Shown piece after piece: positions 24,649-36,492 of a stretch of 64,000 nt of DNA (position 1 is the first letter of the stretch; each line of letters begins with the position of its first letter). The stretch is from Diplosphaera chodatii (taxonomy: Eukaryota; Chlorophyta; Trebouxiophyceae; Prasiolales; Stichococcaceae), in contig JAALGY010000054.1 in NCBI GenBank assembly GCA_032358165.1, positions 620,001-684,000 of the forward strand, read 5' to 3'. The notes below the pieces were generated by a model that saw only the letters and a program-made list of their open reading frames with translations, had not been told where the DNA came from and did no database searches. The position numbers and the translations under genes are program-made.

Positions 24649-25211
24649 GATTGCCGATCACCACGGAGCATCAGATGAACACATCAAGAAACGCTCGATC
24701 GCCATCGATGTGATCATGCGACAGCTGAACAAAAGCCCAAGCGTCAACGGGTCCTTCATACTCTATTTGATCAGCTCTCATCAAACGAATGAAGTGTATC
24801 TGCGGGCACGTTGGCAGCCCACTGGACATCGGCCAAAACAATGTGCGACAGATCACGTGCGTGACGATCTCCACAAGTCTTCAAGTCGGGTATCCCGCCC
24901 AGTGTTGCATGAGGTACGTAGTCGCGATGCACGGTAGAGGCGACGTGCAGTGCAAAGTCCTGCAGCAAGCAGCGGTGATCTTACCCAGCTTGCCCTGGAC
25001 TTGTGACCTGCATAGCGACTTGCCCGCTCGCGTTGTAAGACCAGCTCACTGGGTCACACAAAGCTGAACGCGGTGTGTGGGCGTCCGTCACAAAGCGCAC
25101 AAGGGCCCTCTCCGCGATCATCGCTGTGGCTTCACTGGCCTGAGGACTGCCAGCTGGTGGGCACCGCACGAACTCTGCCACAACCCCCTTCAGGCCGGTG
25201 GTTGTGCAGCC
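24649..25211. promoter_or_regulatory. divergent promoter region, channel and type I membrane protein genes
   Basis: 563 bp separate the start codons of two genes on opposite strands. The region 24640-24870 is AT-richer than its flanks. No exon is supported, so both promoters and 5' UTRs must lie here unless more 5' exons exist. Confidence 0.4.
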
Positions 25212-26475
25212 ATGAGGCCCCGTGCATGGCAGCTGGCACTGTGTGCCGCGGCGATGCTGCTGTGCGCACAGCAGTGCGGTGCCCTCAAATCAGAGAAACA
25301 GATCACGCTGGATGCGGACGGCTGCCAGGGCGTGCAGTGGAATGCCCTGGTGAGCTGCACCCTGCAGTACAACAGACGTGCTAAGTTGGTCGAAGCCATG
25401 CTGCCCCAAGGCAAACACATCTGGAGACTGCTGTTCACTGTGTGAATCTTTTCACACGTGCACGCAGGGCGACAAGTTCGGGTACAGCGTCACATTTGAC
25501 CTGCACCCGCTGGCGCCCGGCTGCGATGCGGCCAGTGTGCGAGTGTCGAAGCTGTATGTTCAGGTGAGGCTGCAGCCCGTAACGATCAGCATCTCCGCAT
25601 CATGGCGTATGCAGTGCGACAGTACGGTTCATTGTGGAGCCCAGCAGCTGTGTCGAAGCATGCCTCGGTCCGCGCCGTCGCAGGAGGCATGCGTCGACCG
25701 GCGAGACAACAACTGGGAGGTCAAGCTGGAGAAGGAGCACATCCTGTGCAGCAAGGCTGTGTATCCAGACACCAACCTGCAAACAGGCAGGCTTTCTTCA
25801 CTGCTAGCCCGCACGGCCTTAGAGAAGGCTCAATGTAGTCAATGCCGCGACCCACATATAGCAGGTGGCCCGCAGGCACCCACGACCGAATCAACACCTG
25901 CAATGCTCTGCAGATCATGAAATATGGCCCCGAAGATGCGAGGCTGAAGGCTAGCAGCCTGAAGAAGAACTCAGATGGAACAGCCACGCTTGACAAGGTG
26001 AAAGCTGCGCACAATCGACAGCGTGATCCTGCTAACAATGCTGAACCGAGCTGTGGGGCTGTACCAACGCCTGCAACCATGTATGTGTCAACAGGACAAC
26101 ATCTGCTACGACACAGAGCACGCCTTCGTTTTCCTCGAGAACAACTGCACCGAGGTGTGTGTTATGATAATGTCCCCGCTCCTTGTTGAGCAGTGCGTCA
26201 CACACGAGCTGCATCGTGCACTCACCTGTCCACTGGCACTAGCCTTACTGCAAGGGACCCCACCCCAACTGAAGCTGACGTTCCATGTGCTGTGCTATGA
26301 ACAGCCCATCAGCGCCACCGTGACGCTGGACACGAAGTCATACGCCGGCGAGACGTGCGTCGTGGTGGAGGGCCATGCGCTGGGGGTTGCCGGCATCATC
26401 GGCATCGCCATTGCGGCAGCGGTGGTGCTGGCCATCCTCAGCGGCGTGCTCAAGTGCCTGTGCTGCTGCCTGTAG
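25212..26475 (+). CDS. Cys-containing type I membrane protein, orphan
   Basis: Five exons (25212-25349, 25468-25563, 25684-25786, 25876-25997, 26095-26475) give 840 nt, 279 aa. The N-terminus is a clear signal peptide (RPRAWQLALCAAAMLLCAQQ). The ectodomain has paired cysteines in motifs such as DNICYDTEHAFVFLENNCTE and HVLCYEQPISATVTLD. Near the C-terminus is a membrane helix (GVAGIIGIAIAAAVVLAILS) followed by KCLCCCL, a Cys cluster that could be palmitoylated. The protein is predicted on the cell surface or in endomembranes with almost no cytosolic domain. I do not recognise a family. The intron after 25786 would use a GC donor (acag|gcaggc). The long last exon stays open from 26095 to the stop, so no intron is needed there. 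Exon 1 could end slightly later. Confidence 0.65.
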
Positions 26476-26980
26476 TCGCGCCAGACGGCTGCGAGCCAGC
26501 TCCTGTTGGCACTGCAGTGCCGTGGCAGTGGTGCGTCGGGTTGCCACATGAACCATCAGGTGCATCGCTGGGCCCGCCTAGCCATGCCTGCAGCAGCCGG
26601 GCTTTGCGCCGGGCGGGCAAACATGCACCATGTTGAGCTGTGACCTGACCCCAGTTTTTAGCTAGCCGCAACGTTCAGTTACTTCAGAGTTGTTTTGTCA
26701 GCTAGCTCAGGGAGCACTTACACATCCATCGCCAGTATCCAGCACATCATTTCAGCCTTAAGCCTAGTTTTCTGCTCACTTGGCAACGATACTTGAAGAA
26801 CGATACCTGAAGCAAACCAAGCCGTATAGGGGACAGCGCTGATGGCTGCGTTCCACACGTCTGCAGCATCTTTTTCAATCCTCATACAATACAAACATTG
26901 ATACTCTGATCTACACCAGACGACCAGACTGCACGTCCCTGCAGACAGGCGGCAGCAGTGCTGTATCCTCGCAGCCGTCG
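26476..26980. other. convergent 3' spacer
   Basis: Lies between the stops of the type I membrane protein gene (+) and the CEP290-like gene (-). Contains the poly(A) signal at 26718. No gene seen. Confidence 0.5.
26718..26722 (-). terminator. TGTAA poly(A) signal
   Basis: TTACA on the + strand, 259 nt downstream of the CEP290-like stop; TGTAA on the coding strand. Confidence 0.35.
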
Positions 26981-29900
26981 TTACAAGCCACTGCCCGTCT
27001 CCAGGGGCAATCTCCTCCCAGTGTCCCCCGGCGGCGCCCTGCCCAGCTCTGCAGCCAGGCTGGCAATGAGGCCCTCGTACTGCGCCGCCCGCCGCTGCAG
27101 CTGGTAGTGGTCCCACTTCAAATCTTCCGCCAGCTCGAAGAACTCAGGGTGCAGCGCACACAGCTCCGCCCTCAGCGCCTCGTTCTCCCCCTCGGCTGTC
27201 ACCAGGCGCTCCCTGCAGAGGCACCGTCACATCTGCTGGTCTGGTGTCGCCTCGCTAGCTCCTTTTCATGAAGCCAGGAAGCTTGTTTCATACCTCAGAG
27301 GCCTGCAGCCTGCACGTTCAATCCACCTGAGAGTGCCGAGATCGGTCTTCATGGTCTGATCTGCACCGACTTCTGCCATGAGCCCCTGCAGCGCCTGCCG
27401 TGCCGCTGCAGCGTCAGTGGCCTGAATCTGCGCGTGAGTTTCGAACGCTGTCGCTTCCTGCTGTGCATTCTGCAGCTGCTGCTCCAGCTGCTGCTGCCGC
27501 TGCGCTGCTGCCGCCGCAGCTGACATGTGGTCGGCTTTGAGCTTCTGGAGCGCTGCCGCCTCTGCGCTGCTGGCCTTGGCCTGCGCGTCTGCTGCTGCCA
27601 GCTTCTGCTGCAGCACGGCGGCGTCGGCAGCCCGGGCGGCCAAGGCATCCACCCTCGCCTGCAGCTGCTTCGCCTTCTGCACCGCCTGCGCCACATCACT
27701 TCGCGTATCATGCGACAGCAGGCATGCTGCCACGCATCACCATGGGCACGAGCTGTAGCGTCCAGTGAAGTGGTTGAGCCCGGCAAGCTGAGCTCATTCA
27801 CAAGCAGGCCATGCAGCAGTGGCAGGATCCCAAACCTGCATGTACTTGACGGTGCTGACAGCACCGGCGGCCTCCCGCTGCGCCTTGGCCAGCGCGGTTT
27901 CGAGACGGCTGACGGTGGCCTCCAGCCGGGCCTGGTGCTCCACAACGCCACTTCTGCCGCCAGCACTGTGTGCCACCCCGCCACCGGCCCTGAATGCCGG
28001 CCTCCTGCTGGACCGTGCTGCTGAGGCCACGCTGCTCCTGCTGGTGAGGTCTCTACCGGTTGGTGTCGCGGGTCGCAGCGCCACGCCGCCCGTCGAGCTC
28101 GGGACGGTGGCGGGCCTGATGCTGCCATCGGGGTCGGCCGCGACGGCCGCGGCGCCGAACCAGGCCAGCAGCCTCGAGTGCAGCCGGTCAGCGCGCCCCT
28201 CGGCCGCCGCCGCCCGCAGCTGCGCTGCCAACAGCTCCGCCACGGCCTGGACAGAGCGGTGTCAGGGACTAGCGTCAGCGTGCATTGTTGTGTTGCAGGG
28301 GTGTGAACGGCAATCGCCCCGGTGTGCCCGAGGATGTCACAGACTGCACCGAATGCCACAGGAGGCTAAGGGAAACTGCAGGTGTAACCTGCACGGTCAC
28401 AGCGTCAGCATCCGCCGGCAGCCGGCGGGCCGCGGCCGCCACCGGATCAGCTGGTGGTGCCAGAAGCGCCCCTGCAGCGGCGGTGCCAGTCAGGCTGGCG
28501 CCGGTTGCGGCGGGGCACTCCCGCAGCAGCTGCGCCTCCGCCTGCAGCGCTGTGTGCTGCGCGTCCAGCGCCGCCAGCCGCTCCACCACATCCCGGACCT
28601 GCCATGCAGAAGGAGCACAAATGGTGAACACAGACGGAGCGGTATCATGGCTATGCAGTAGTATGACTGCAGGCCGAAAGTGTCGCTGCTGGGGCCTGAG
28701 GGACCGGGTCAGCCACCTCGTGCGGCGGCAGCGGGTGGCTGGCGGCCGCGGCGTGCGCACGGGCGAGCCGCTTCTGGAGCTCCTCCGCATGCTGCTTCTC
28801 GGCGAGCGCCTCCGCCTTCGCTGCGTCCAGCTGCCCCTGCAGCCGCTGCATGTCGGCTGACAGCGCCGCCACAGCCTGCCCTCTTTCCTGCAGTTGTTCG
28901 ACTGCCAAGCGGTGTGGAGGGCGGTATCATGAGGGCCAGATAACGTCCAACTTCCAGCGCCAGTCGACCTGCAGACTGACGAAAGTGCAAGTGGTACCAT
29001 GTTTTGCCCATTGCAACAGGAGTGTGTCGCCAGGATGACCCGCGACCACGTTTAGGCTCACCCGCAGCCGGTGCTTCAGGGTGTCCAGCTGGCGCTGCAG
29101 CCGCCGCTGCTCATCCCACCGCACATGCTGCGGCGGCAGCGTTGCTGCGACAGAACCCGCCGCCAAAACCGCTGCCGTCGCTGGGTCTTCAGCTGCATGC
29201 AACTGCTGAGCTCGAAGAGCGTTTGCCAACCCCTCACCCTCCTCAGCTGCACTGCCCGGCACATGCGGGGTGGCGTGCATGGCGGTGGCGGCTGCTGCTT
29301 GCGCCTCCGTCGCCGCTGCCCGCAGCTGTGCGTTCTGCGCCTCCAGATAGCCAATGCGCTGCTGCAGAGCGGCGAGCTCAGCAGGTGCAGCCGTGCCACC
29401 CGCAGCTGTGGGCGCGGGTAGGGTTGGTGACCGCCTCACGCCAGTGCCCCCTCTCAGGGTTGCAATCCCTGCCTCAAGGTATGTATTGCGTTGCCGCAGG
29501 GCTGTCAGCTCGGCAGCGTCCGCGGGCATGGCGCTGATCGGCCCAGTGGCTGACGCGCTGCCTGGTGCTGGCCTCGCTGCTGCTGTATCTGCATGCGATG
29601 CGTCAGCGTCGATGGCGGCTGCAGGCTGGGCTGCGGAGTCGAGCCACGCCTGCAGGGTCTGATTTAGGCTGCGCTGCTCCAGGAGGGTTTCCTGCAAGCA
29701 AGTAGAGATATCTTCAGGAATTTGGGCCAGGTTCCCAGGGGACCAAAGGATTCGTAGAGATACAGCATGATGATACACATGTTAGCCATGCCATGTGAGC
29801 AGGCACACCCGCATGACAGCCACTTCACGGTGGCTGTCAGCAAGCTGAGCCTCCAGCTGGCGACTGTCTGCTGCAGGGCCGCCCCTAGCGACGTCGATGT

Positions 29901-32900
29901 GCTTGACCACCTCGTTCCCATTCTGCTGCAAGCAGCCACGGCCCTGCCGAGCAACTGCAGTTGACGGTCTGGTAGCGGACGCCTCTCGTTGCTGCAGCTC
30001 TGATGCTGGATACTGCGGGCCCGCTGTGGCGTACTGCGCCCCGGTTGCTGCATAGTGGTGCAGCGCTGGCGGCTGCTGCAGAGCATTCGCGCTGGCACTC
30101 AGTCGGGCCTGCGACGGCACACAACGTCGACTGCTTGAATATGACGGTTCTCCGTATTGATGCCACAACTGACCTGGCTGTGCTGGGTGCGCCCATCAGA
30201 GGTCTGCGCCTGCAAGGCGTGGGATGAGTGAAACCCCTAAACCCTAAAATCCCGATGCACCTGAAGGTCGCCGATGCTCTGCTGCGCTGCTGCCAGGCGC
30301 TCAGCTGCCTGCTGCTCCCTGGCGGCATGCCCGGCCTGCAGCAGCATGGAACCCTGTTACAGGTCAAAGCCATCAGTCTCTGAGTTGGCACTGGTGCCTG
30401 CAGTAGGCAAGCACCACATTAAGGGCAGGAGGCATCGTCTTGGCCATCCCAGCAGCAGCAGCAGCAGCGACAGCAGCAGCAGCAGCAGGAATGCGTGCCT
30501 GTGCGTTGCGCAGGTGCTGCCGGCAGGCGTCTGCCTCACTTTGCGCCCTTGCCAGGCGGTCGAACAGCACTGCAATGTCAGCGCGCGCCCATTGCAGCTC
30601 TGCCCCACTGGCTCTGCCATCCGCATCGCGCAAGCTTGCCTGCTGGCATTCGAAGCACAGTGGTCCCACCTCAACATGCACAGCCGCAGGCCGCAACAAT
30701 GCGGGGCGTCATTGACATGTCCATGACATGAATGCATAAGCCGTCCGCCAAGCACAAAGGAACTGACAGAACAGAGGGGGCTGCGGGTTTGGGACGCGAC
30801 ATGCCTGTATGGCATGGTCACGTGCAGCTTCGGCGCGCCGCAGTCGCTCCGCCAGCTGCCGCATCTCTGCCGCATCCGCTGCCTGCGTGGCCGCCGCAGC
30901 GGCACACTCGGCCTCCAGGCTGGCCCGCAGCAGCTCATCAGCGTCCCGCACATGCTGCAGGTCCGCCCTGAGAGCCGCATTGCTGCGCTGCGCCCGCTGC
31001 AGCCGCTGTTGTACGGTATGGAGCTCCGCCGCCACACCATGGGGCGGTCTGCTTGCGGCTGCAGGCTCCGTCAAGCCCAGCGGCTGGTTCTGGCTCAGTG
31101 GCTGGACTGCTTGGCTTGCTCCAGCGTCTGGGCCATCTGCAGCTGCGGACTGCTGAGCATCTGCACCAGCTGCAGCGGGTGGCTGCCGCCTGACGAGGGC
31201 CTCCAGAGCCGCCTGGGCGTTGCCCCTCGCGTTGCGCTCTGCAGCCAGATCCGCCTGCAGGCCCCGCACCTGCAGCACAACAGCAAAGCTGGCTTGCACA
31301 GACGCATCCTCCTGCTTGACGAACGCAGTGTGACGCTGAAGTCGACCCCTGAACCTGCTGCTAGAAGCTTGAGCGGCGTGCCTGCTGTTGCAGCCTGACG
31401 GCCTCCTGGCGTGCCAGAGAGGCGGCGCCGGCGTGGAAGGCGATCTGCTGCGCTGCGGCCGCCACCTCGTCCTGCCGTCCCGGCCGCTGAGCTGGCTGCT
31501 GCACGTGCTGCGCTGGGAGCGGCTGTCTACTGCCTCCGCCTGCTGCTGCGCCAGGAGGCGCACCAGGATCCTGGCCGGTGGACTGCCCCTTCAAACCCGC
31601 CTGACAAGCGGCATCCTGGCGGCAGCTGCTGTGCAGTTGTTGCACCGCAGCTTGCTGCTCATGGCCAGCTGCTGGCTGCTGGTGTGGGGCCTGCTGGCGG
31701 AAAAGCCGCGAGAGCTCGGCGCTGTGGTCAGCCAGCTGCCGCTCCAGGGCTTCTCTGCGGTCTGTCTGCTGCCTGTGCGGTGCAGTGCGATGTCTACTTG
31801 TTCATTGCTTGAAATAAAACTCAATGACACCATGGCGCTGACACCCATGAACCGCACAGCAGTCAGCCCCATGACAAGTTGATCTCGAGTATCCAAAGTA
31901 CCCACCCAAGGGCGTCTCGAGCGGATGTGAGCGCTGCTGCGTTTGACGCTGCAGCATGCTCAGCTTCGCTTTGTGCCTCCCTGGCGGCGGCTGCCTCAGC
32001 TTCAGCAGCGGCCAGCCGCCGCGCCTGGGCTGCCAATGTCGGGCGCAGCTCTGTGCTCACCTGCTCAAAGATGCAAGCTTGACATCGAGCTCCTGCAGGT
32101 AGCTGCTGTTCTCACCGCATGCTGATGCACATGTCATCGTTGCTGCAAGGAGCGCAGAGAACCTGGAAGCACCTGAGCTTGGAGGTTCTGGAGAGCACCC
32201 CGCGCTCTGGCAGCGTCCCGCTGCGCTGTCTGAAGCGCCGCAAGCAGCTGCTGCTCGCGCTCCTGTATAGTGGACAGCAGGAGCTCATTAACAAGAAGCA
32301 AGGTATGTGTCAGCACCTTGGTGACTGGCATACTCTTAATGCGCATGGACCCTGCACTCATTAGTACACGCCGGCTTTGGACACCGTGCAGAGGAGGTCA
32401 CCTCCTCAGAATCTTGAGCTGACGCCCGATCACCTGAGCGTTGCGCAGATCAGCATCCAGCTGCAAGACCTGGCGCGCCACCTCCAGGTGCTCTGCCTGC
32501 AAGGCTTCCGCCCGCTGCGCCTCACCAGCAGCGTGGTTATGGTCAGCCGCCCTGCCTTTCGTGCCGGCCTGTGCATGCTCCACAGCGGTGAGGCCCGCAT
32601 TCCTCTGGTGCTGTAGCAGCGCGCTGCGGTGCCATGGCGTCCGAGATTTGGAGCGGGGCGCCGCTTGACGTGTAGTCAGCGCGTTCGCATGTGCAGGTGC
32701 CGTCCGCTGGGCAGGCAGACGCATGCTCGTCTGCGGCCATGACAGCCTGCCTGTTGCCGGCCTCCGTGTAATCGCGTCTGACTCAGCTGGGGTCAGCCGC
32801 TGCCACTGCTTGTAGCTGGCACCTCCCGGCAGGAGCTGATGCTGCTGCTGGGACACAGGCCTGGCCTCCAGACCGCCAACGGCTGCTGCATGCGCCGCAC

Positions 32901-32946
32901 TGCCGGCGCTGCGGGGTCTCTGCAGGCTGCGGACCGTCTGCTTCAT
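26981..32946 (-). CDS. long coiled-coil protein with CEP290-like C-terminus
   Basis: Fourteen exons (32434-32946, 32173-32262, 31906-32060, 31382-31772, 30805-31269, 30499-30639, 30261-30353, 29809-30108, 29062-29691, 28717-28887, 28389-28598, 27836-28246, 27294-27685, 26981-27212) sum to 4194 nt, 1397 aa. Apart from a basic Ser/Ala-rich head and Ala/Gly-rich hinges, the chain is heptad-like, rich in Leu, Gln, Ala, Glu and Arg. The last exon reads EGENEALRAELCALHPEFFELAEDLKW and ends with LIASLAAELG. From memory, the vertebrate CEP290 C-terminus has the same plan (AF/L-DP-FFEEIEDLKY then a leucine-rich helix). CEP290 links the axoneme to the membrane at the ciliary transition zone. Human CEP290 is about 2,480 aa, so this form is short. 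Two donors, after 30805 and 30499, would be GC. Another conserved centrosomal or golgin-like coiled coil remains possible. Confidence 0.65.
30235..30249. repeat. interstitial telomere-like CCCTAAA dimer
   Basis: Two tandem copies of CCCTAAA plus a trailing A lie inside an intron of the CEP290-like gene. CCCTAAA/TTTAGGG is the plant and Chlorella-type telomere unit. Two copies can occur by chance. Confidence 0.5.
30451..30489. repeat. AGC trinucleotide microsatellite
   Basis: About twelve AGC/CAG units with one interruption, next to the proposed GC donor of the CEP290-like exon 30499-30639. If that donor were skipped, the - strand frame would read an Ala run. Confidence 0.75.
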
Positions 32947-33504
32947 GGCTTAGAGATATAATTTATGCTGAAGCTGGTCACCAGGCATGCTCAAATCCAC
33001 TGTTTGCACAAGGTCCAACCAACAGCACCCGCATGTGCACAGCACCCGCATGTGCAGATGGTCCGTGAAGTGTGTCTGCAACGTAGTAACGCGCAGTCAT
33101 GCTTGTCAGCTGGTATGTTCAAACATGCTGGATCGTCAAGTGTCGCGGCATGCAGTGTCCGGGCTATCCGACATTGCAGGTGACTGCAAGCCCACATGCA
33201 ACCCGCAGGACGACACGACGAAGCGCAAGCCAGCATGCCATGCGCGTAGCTTCCAGCATTCACAGACCTCAGAAAGCCATTCATATCCAAGATGCCCTTC
33301 CCTCCCTGCTGATAGAGCACTGACACAACTTGCGGAGGTGTGTGGCGCGCTGGTTTTGGCGGGAGGTCTGGTAAAGATACCCAGCTTTACACTTCGCTAC
33401 ATGCAGTAAAGCTACCCGGACTCTGATTACGGCTAGCAGAGGAGCCTTGCAGAATTTGGGCTATCACAACTAGTGCTAGTGCAGCCCGACACACCGCGGG
33501 AGCC
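32947..33504. promoter_or_regulatory. divergent promoter, CEP290-like and DM-domain genes
   Basis: 558 bp between the start codons of two head-to-head genes. No exon fits here. A duplicated 14-mer, gcacccgcatgtgc, is present twice in tandem (around 33025-33055). Confidence 0.45.
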
Positions 33505-35474
33505 ATGTCGCCTTACAATCGCCTTGAGTACCTGCTGAACATCTGCGACAGTGGCAACAAGTTGTAGCAGGCCTCTGACGCGCCGCGTACCCCCTCAACG
33601 CTCGTTCTTGGACACCTGCACCTCCTGTCTTCTCGGGACAGCTGGCTTCAGCCCGAGATGGGGGAGCTGGCGACCGTGGACTTTGTGGACCAGACGCAGC
33701 GGCGCCGCAAGCTGCAGCTCCACGAAGTTGACGGCCAGCTGCGTGTGAACCTGACCAGCGCATTGGCGAACTACGGTGCAGCCTCGTTCACCCGCCTGGC
33801 CGACGGCCTGGTGCTGGAAGGGTACAAGGGCTCCGACTACAGCGCCGTAACTTTCAAGCCCGGCGAGGAAGTGGCCGTCGAGGCGGTGCCCCGCAATGAA
33901 GGTGGGGCATTGCCCTGCCATCCCACACACAAGTCAACGTCTTGCAGTACATGGTGCAGCAGTTTGGCAGCAGCAGCATGACGACCGACTCCTCATGCTG
34001 CCAGAAATGCTAGGGTTCAAGGCCCGCAAGTGTATGTAGAACGTGAAGAGACTGGGAGTGAGCTTGCACTTTGTGCGCACTCTGCAGGCTTGGCACAGGA
34101 GACCGTGAAGCAGATACTCGAGGCCCTGGAGCAGCGCGTGCTGACCAGCGCTGCCACAGGTGACACGGCACAAGCATGCTTCTGCCACAACTTGATACAC
34201 TCCTTTGAATCGACGCCCCATGAGAGCGTGGCATGTGTTTCTGTGCTGCTTGGCCGGATAGGCTGCTGACTGCATTTGACAGTACTGCAGGGGACGCGAT
34301 TGCTAAACAAGTGGTGGCGGAGCTCGCAAGTGCACGACCAATGGAAACGCTAGGCCATGTGCTGCGTCCACAGTATGCAGGTCTGGCTGCCAGAACGTGT
34401 CACAACCGTGAGCTGCGCATCAGCAGCCAGACTACTCAGCCTCCTGACATGTCAACGAACATGATTTCCTGCTGTGTTGCATGTGCCTTGCTATGTCCAC
34501 ATGTGCTGAAGCGCAACGTGATGATACCGTGCATCCTGCAGAAGCGGATGTCGCGCAGCCGATGCAGCATGACACCGAGACACCACAGGCAGTGGGCGTG
34601 ACGCCAGTGGATGCGAGCACTGCACAGGCCAACGGCATCGCAGCACCGTCGGTAAGTCTGCACGCTAGCCCACAACCCAAAAGATTATGTCCATTGCATT
34701 GCCGGCGATGACATGTCCGGAGGCGGCATCAAGCCCTCTGCTCTGTATCAGTGGCCTCTGTCCAGGCTTACGCCGCGCCCCCGACACGCAGGCAGCAGCC
34801 GGGCAGCTGGGCCCCATGCAGCTGGCGATGACGCCGGGCGCGTCGCCGACGCCGCCCGTGCCCGAGTACAACGCGTCCGGCAAGAAGCGCCGCTTCTGCG
34901 GAGCGTGCCAGAACCACAACCTCCGGACGCCCGTCACCTTCCAGCACCAGCAGCACTGCCCGTACCGGCACTGCCCCTGCAACCTGTGCATCAAGAAGCG
35001 CAGCATCAGCCAGGCGCAGGTGTGCCCCCTGTGCGCTGTGACAGCCCTGCACATGATGCGCCTGCTCCGTCTTCCTTTGCAGCACTCGGTTGAAATGGTC
35101 CTGTGGGTGCTCTTCGCATGGCGATCCGACGTCTGCTGACTTTCATATGACCCGCGACGCAGGCAGCAAAGCGGCACGCAGCCAAGGCCTCCGGTGGTAT
35201 GTCCGATTCGCAGCAGCAGCAGCAGGTGGGCCGGGCCAGCTGCCGTGCTTGCTTCGGACCATCCACGCTGCTATGATACTACCAGCGCCAGTGCCCACCT
35301 GCCTGTCAGGTATTTTAAGGTCGTCAAAGGATATGTGGCGTTCAATGTGCGCAGGTGGACAGCGGGGCGCAGCAGGAGGTGCAGCAGCCGGTCATGCAGC
35401 AGGCAGTGGACCAGCCGGCGGTGCCGCAGCCGGACACGCAGATCGCCTTGCCGATGGCTGAGCAGGCAGCATGA
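33505..35474 (+). CDS. DM-domain (DMRT-type) zinc-finger protein
   Basis: Nine exons (33505-33560, 33642-33901, 33948-34025, 34088-34159, 34291-34380, 34542-34651, 34792-35019, 35163-35225, 35355-35474) total 1077 nt, 358 aa. Exon 7 encodes KKRRFCGACQNHNL then HCPYRHCPCNLCIKKR. Its ligands are C258, C261, H264, H274, C278, C283, C285 and C288. These match the eight ligands of the intertwined CCHC/HCCC sites of DM domains, with the same spacing except one extra residue between the first two His. The following ISQAQAAKRHAAK resembles the basic recognition tail. DM proteins bind the minor groove as sex-determination and developmental regulators in animals. The first half is an unrecognised globular domain (QLRVNLTSALANYGAASFTR; VTFKPGEEVAVEAVP), followed by a helix QETVKQILEALEQRVL. 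The C-terminus is Gln/Pro-rich. The third intron has a consensus GC donor (gcaagt). The fifth acceptor could lie about 27 nt further upstream. Confidence 0.75.
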
Positions 35475-36492
35475 TGGCGGCAGTAGTGCTGCCGTGCAGC
35501 GCTGTTGAGTTGCCGCAGCTGACTGCGGCTGAGGGCGACACAGCAGTGTGGGCTGCACCGTGTGCCTTCTACGTGTGATACTGCAGTACTACTAGCAGGC
35601 TGACGGCGACAGTGCAGCGATCAAGCGTCGCACCGTCACCGTTCAATTGGTGGCCGTACCTGTTGACATGAATGACATAGTTTCTAGTGGTTTCACGCAG
35701 TGGTTTTCGTACTTGGGTCGGCATCATTCACAGAGCAACGTTCAAAGAGCAACATGTGTCTATAGAGCATTCGTTCCCCAGCGACCTTGCACATAGAGCT
35801 GCCGCTTGGGCACCAAGTAGCCAGCTCTGCAGACACAGGCTGATAGACACCCGTAGTGATCATAGACTCCAGGGCGGCCCACTGCAGCTGCACACAAGTC
35901 CGATCAAGCACCTTGCAAGGCATAACTAATAGAGTCGGACTGTTGGTAGAGGCACGAAGCGTGCGTCCTGTGCCCCTCTTCAACCTGCAGTTCGCCCAGT
36001 GCGTCGGCGTCGATGTCTTGCACCTGAGCACCATGCGCGGACGTCACCACATGCGCGGGGCTGCGGCTGCAGTGCTGCTTGTTGTGGGGCTAGCCAGCTG
36101 CACAGAATGCCTCCATAACAGCTCAACGGTGCGCCAGGCGTGGGGTCTCCCGTGCTGCTGCACTGTTGCACCTTGGTGCAAGCTGCATGCATGAGGTGCA
36201 GCACAAGCATTCGCACATCTGTGCAAGACAGCTGCACGTATGCGTTCGCAGAATTCTACTGTGATCGATGCCGGGGTGGCGTGTCATACTGGTGCAGCCC
36301 GGTGAGGTCTATTGTGGTTCACCATGGCATTGGCCGCAGAGCAATGAGCGAGCGACAGCGTCGTGCACGTCATACATGCGCAAACAGGAGGACACGCATG
36401 TCAGCTGTCAAACATTGGCTTACAGGACGGCTATCAGCTGTGAGGGGCGGCCGCACGTCACAGAGCGCAGCAGCAGAGTGCAAATACAGGGT
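35475..36492. other. spacer upstream of sterol desaturase
   Basis: About 1 kb between two + strand genes. Open frames here show no domain, and none could be spliced in phase to the desaturase. It holds the 3' UTR of the DM gene and the promoter of the desaturase. Confidence 0.4.

Noticed and set aside
35475..36492. Extra 5' exons for the sterol desaturase
   Set aside because: The start at 36493 already gives the expected family length, and no upstream frame joins in phase.
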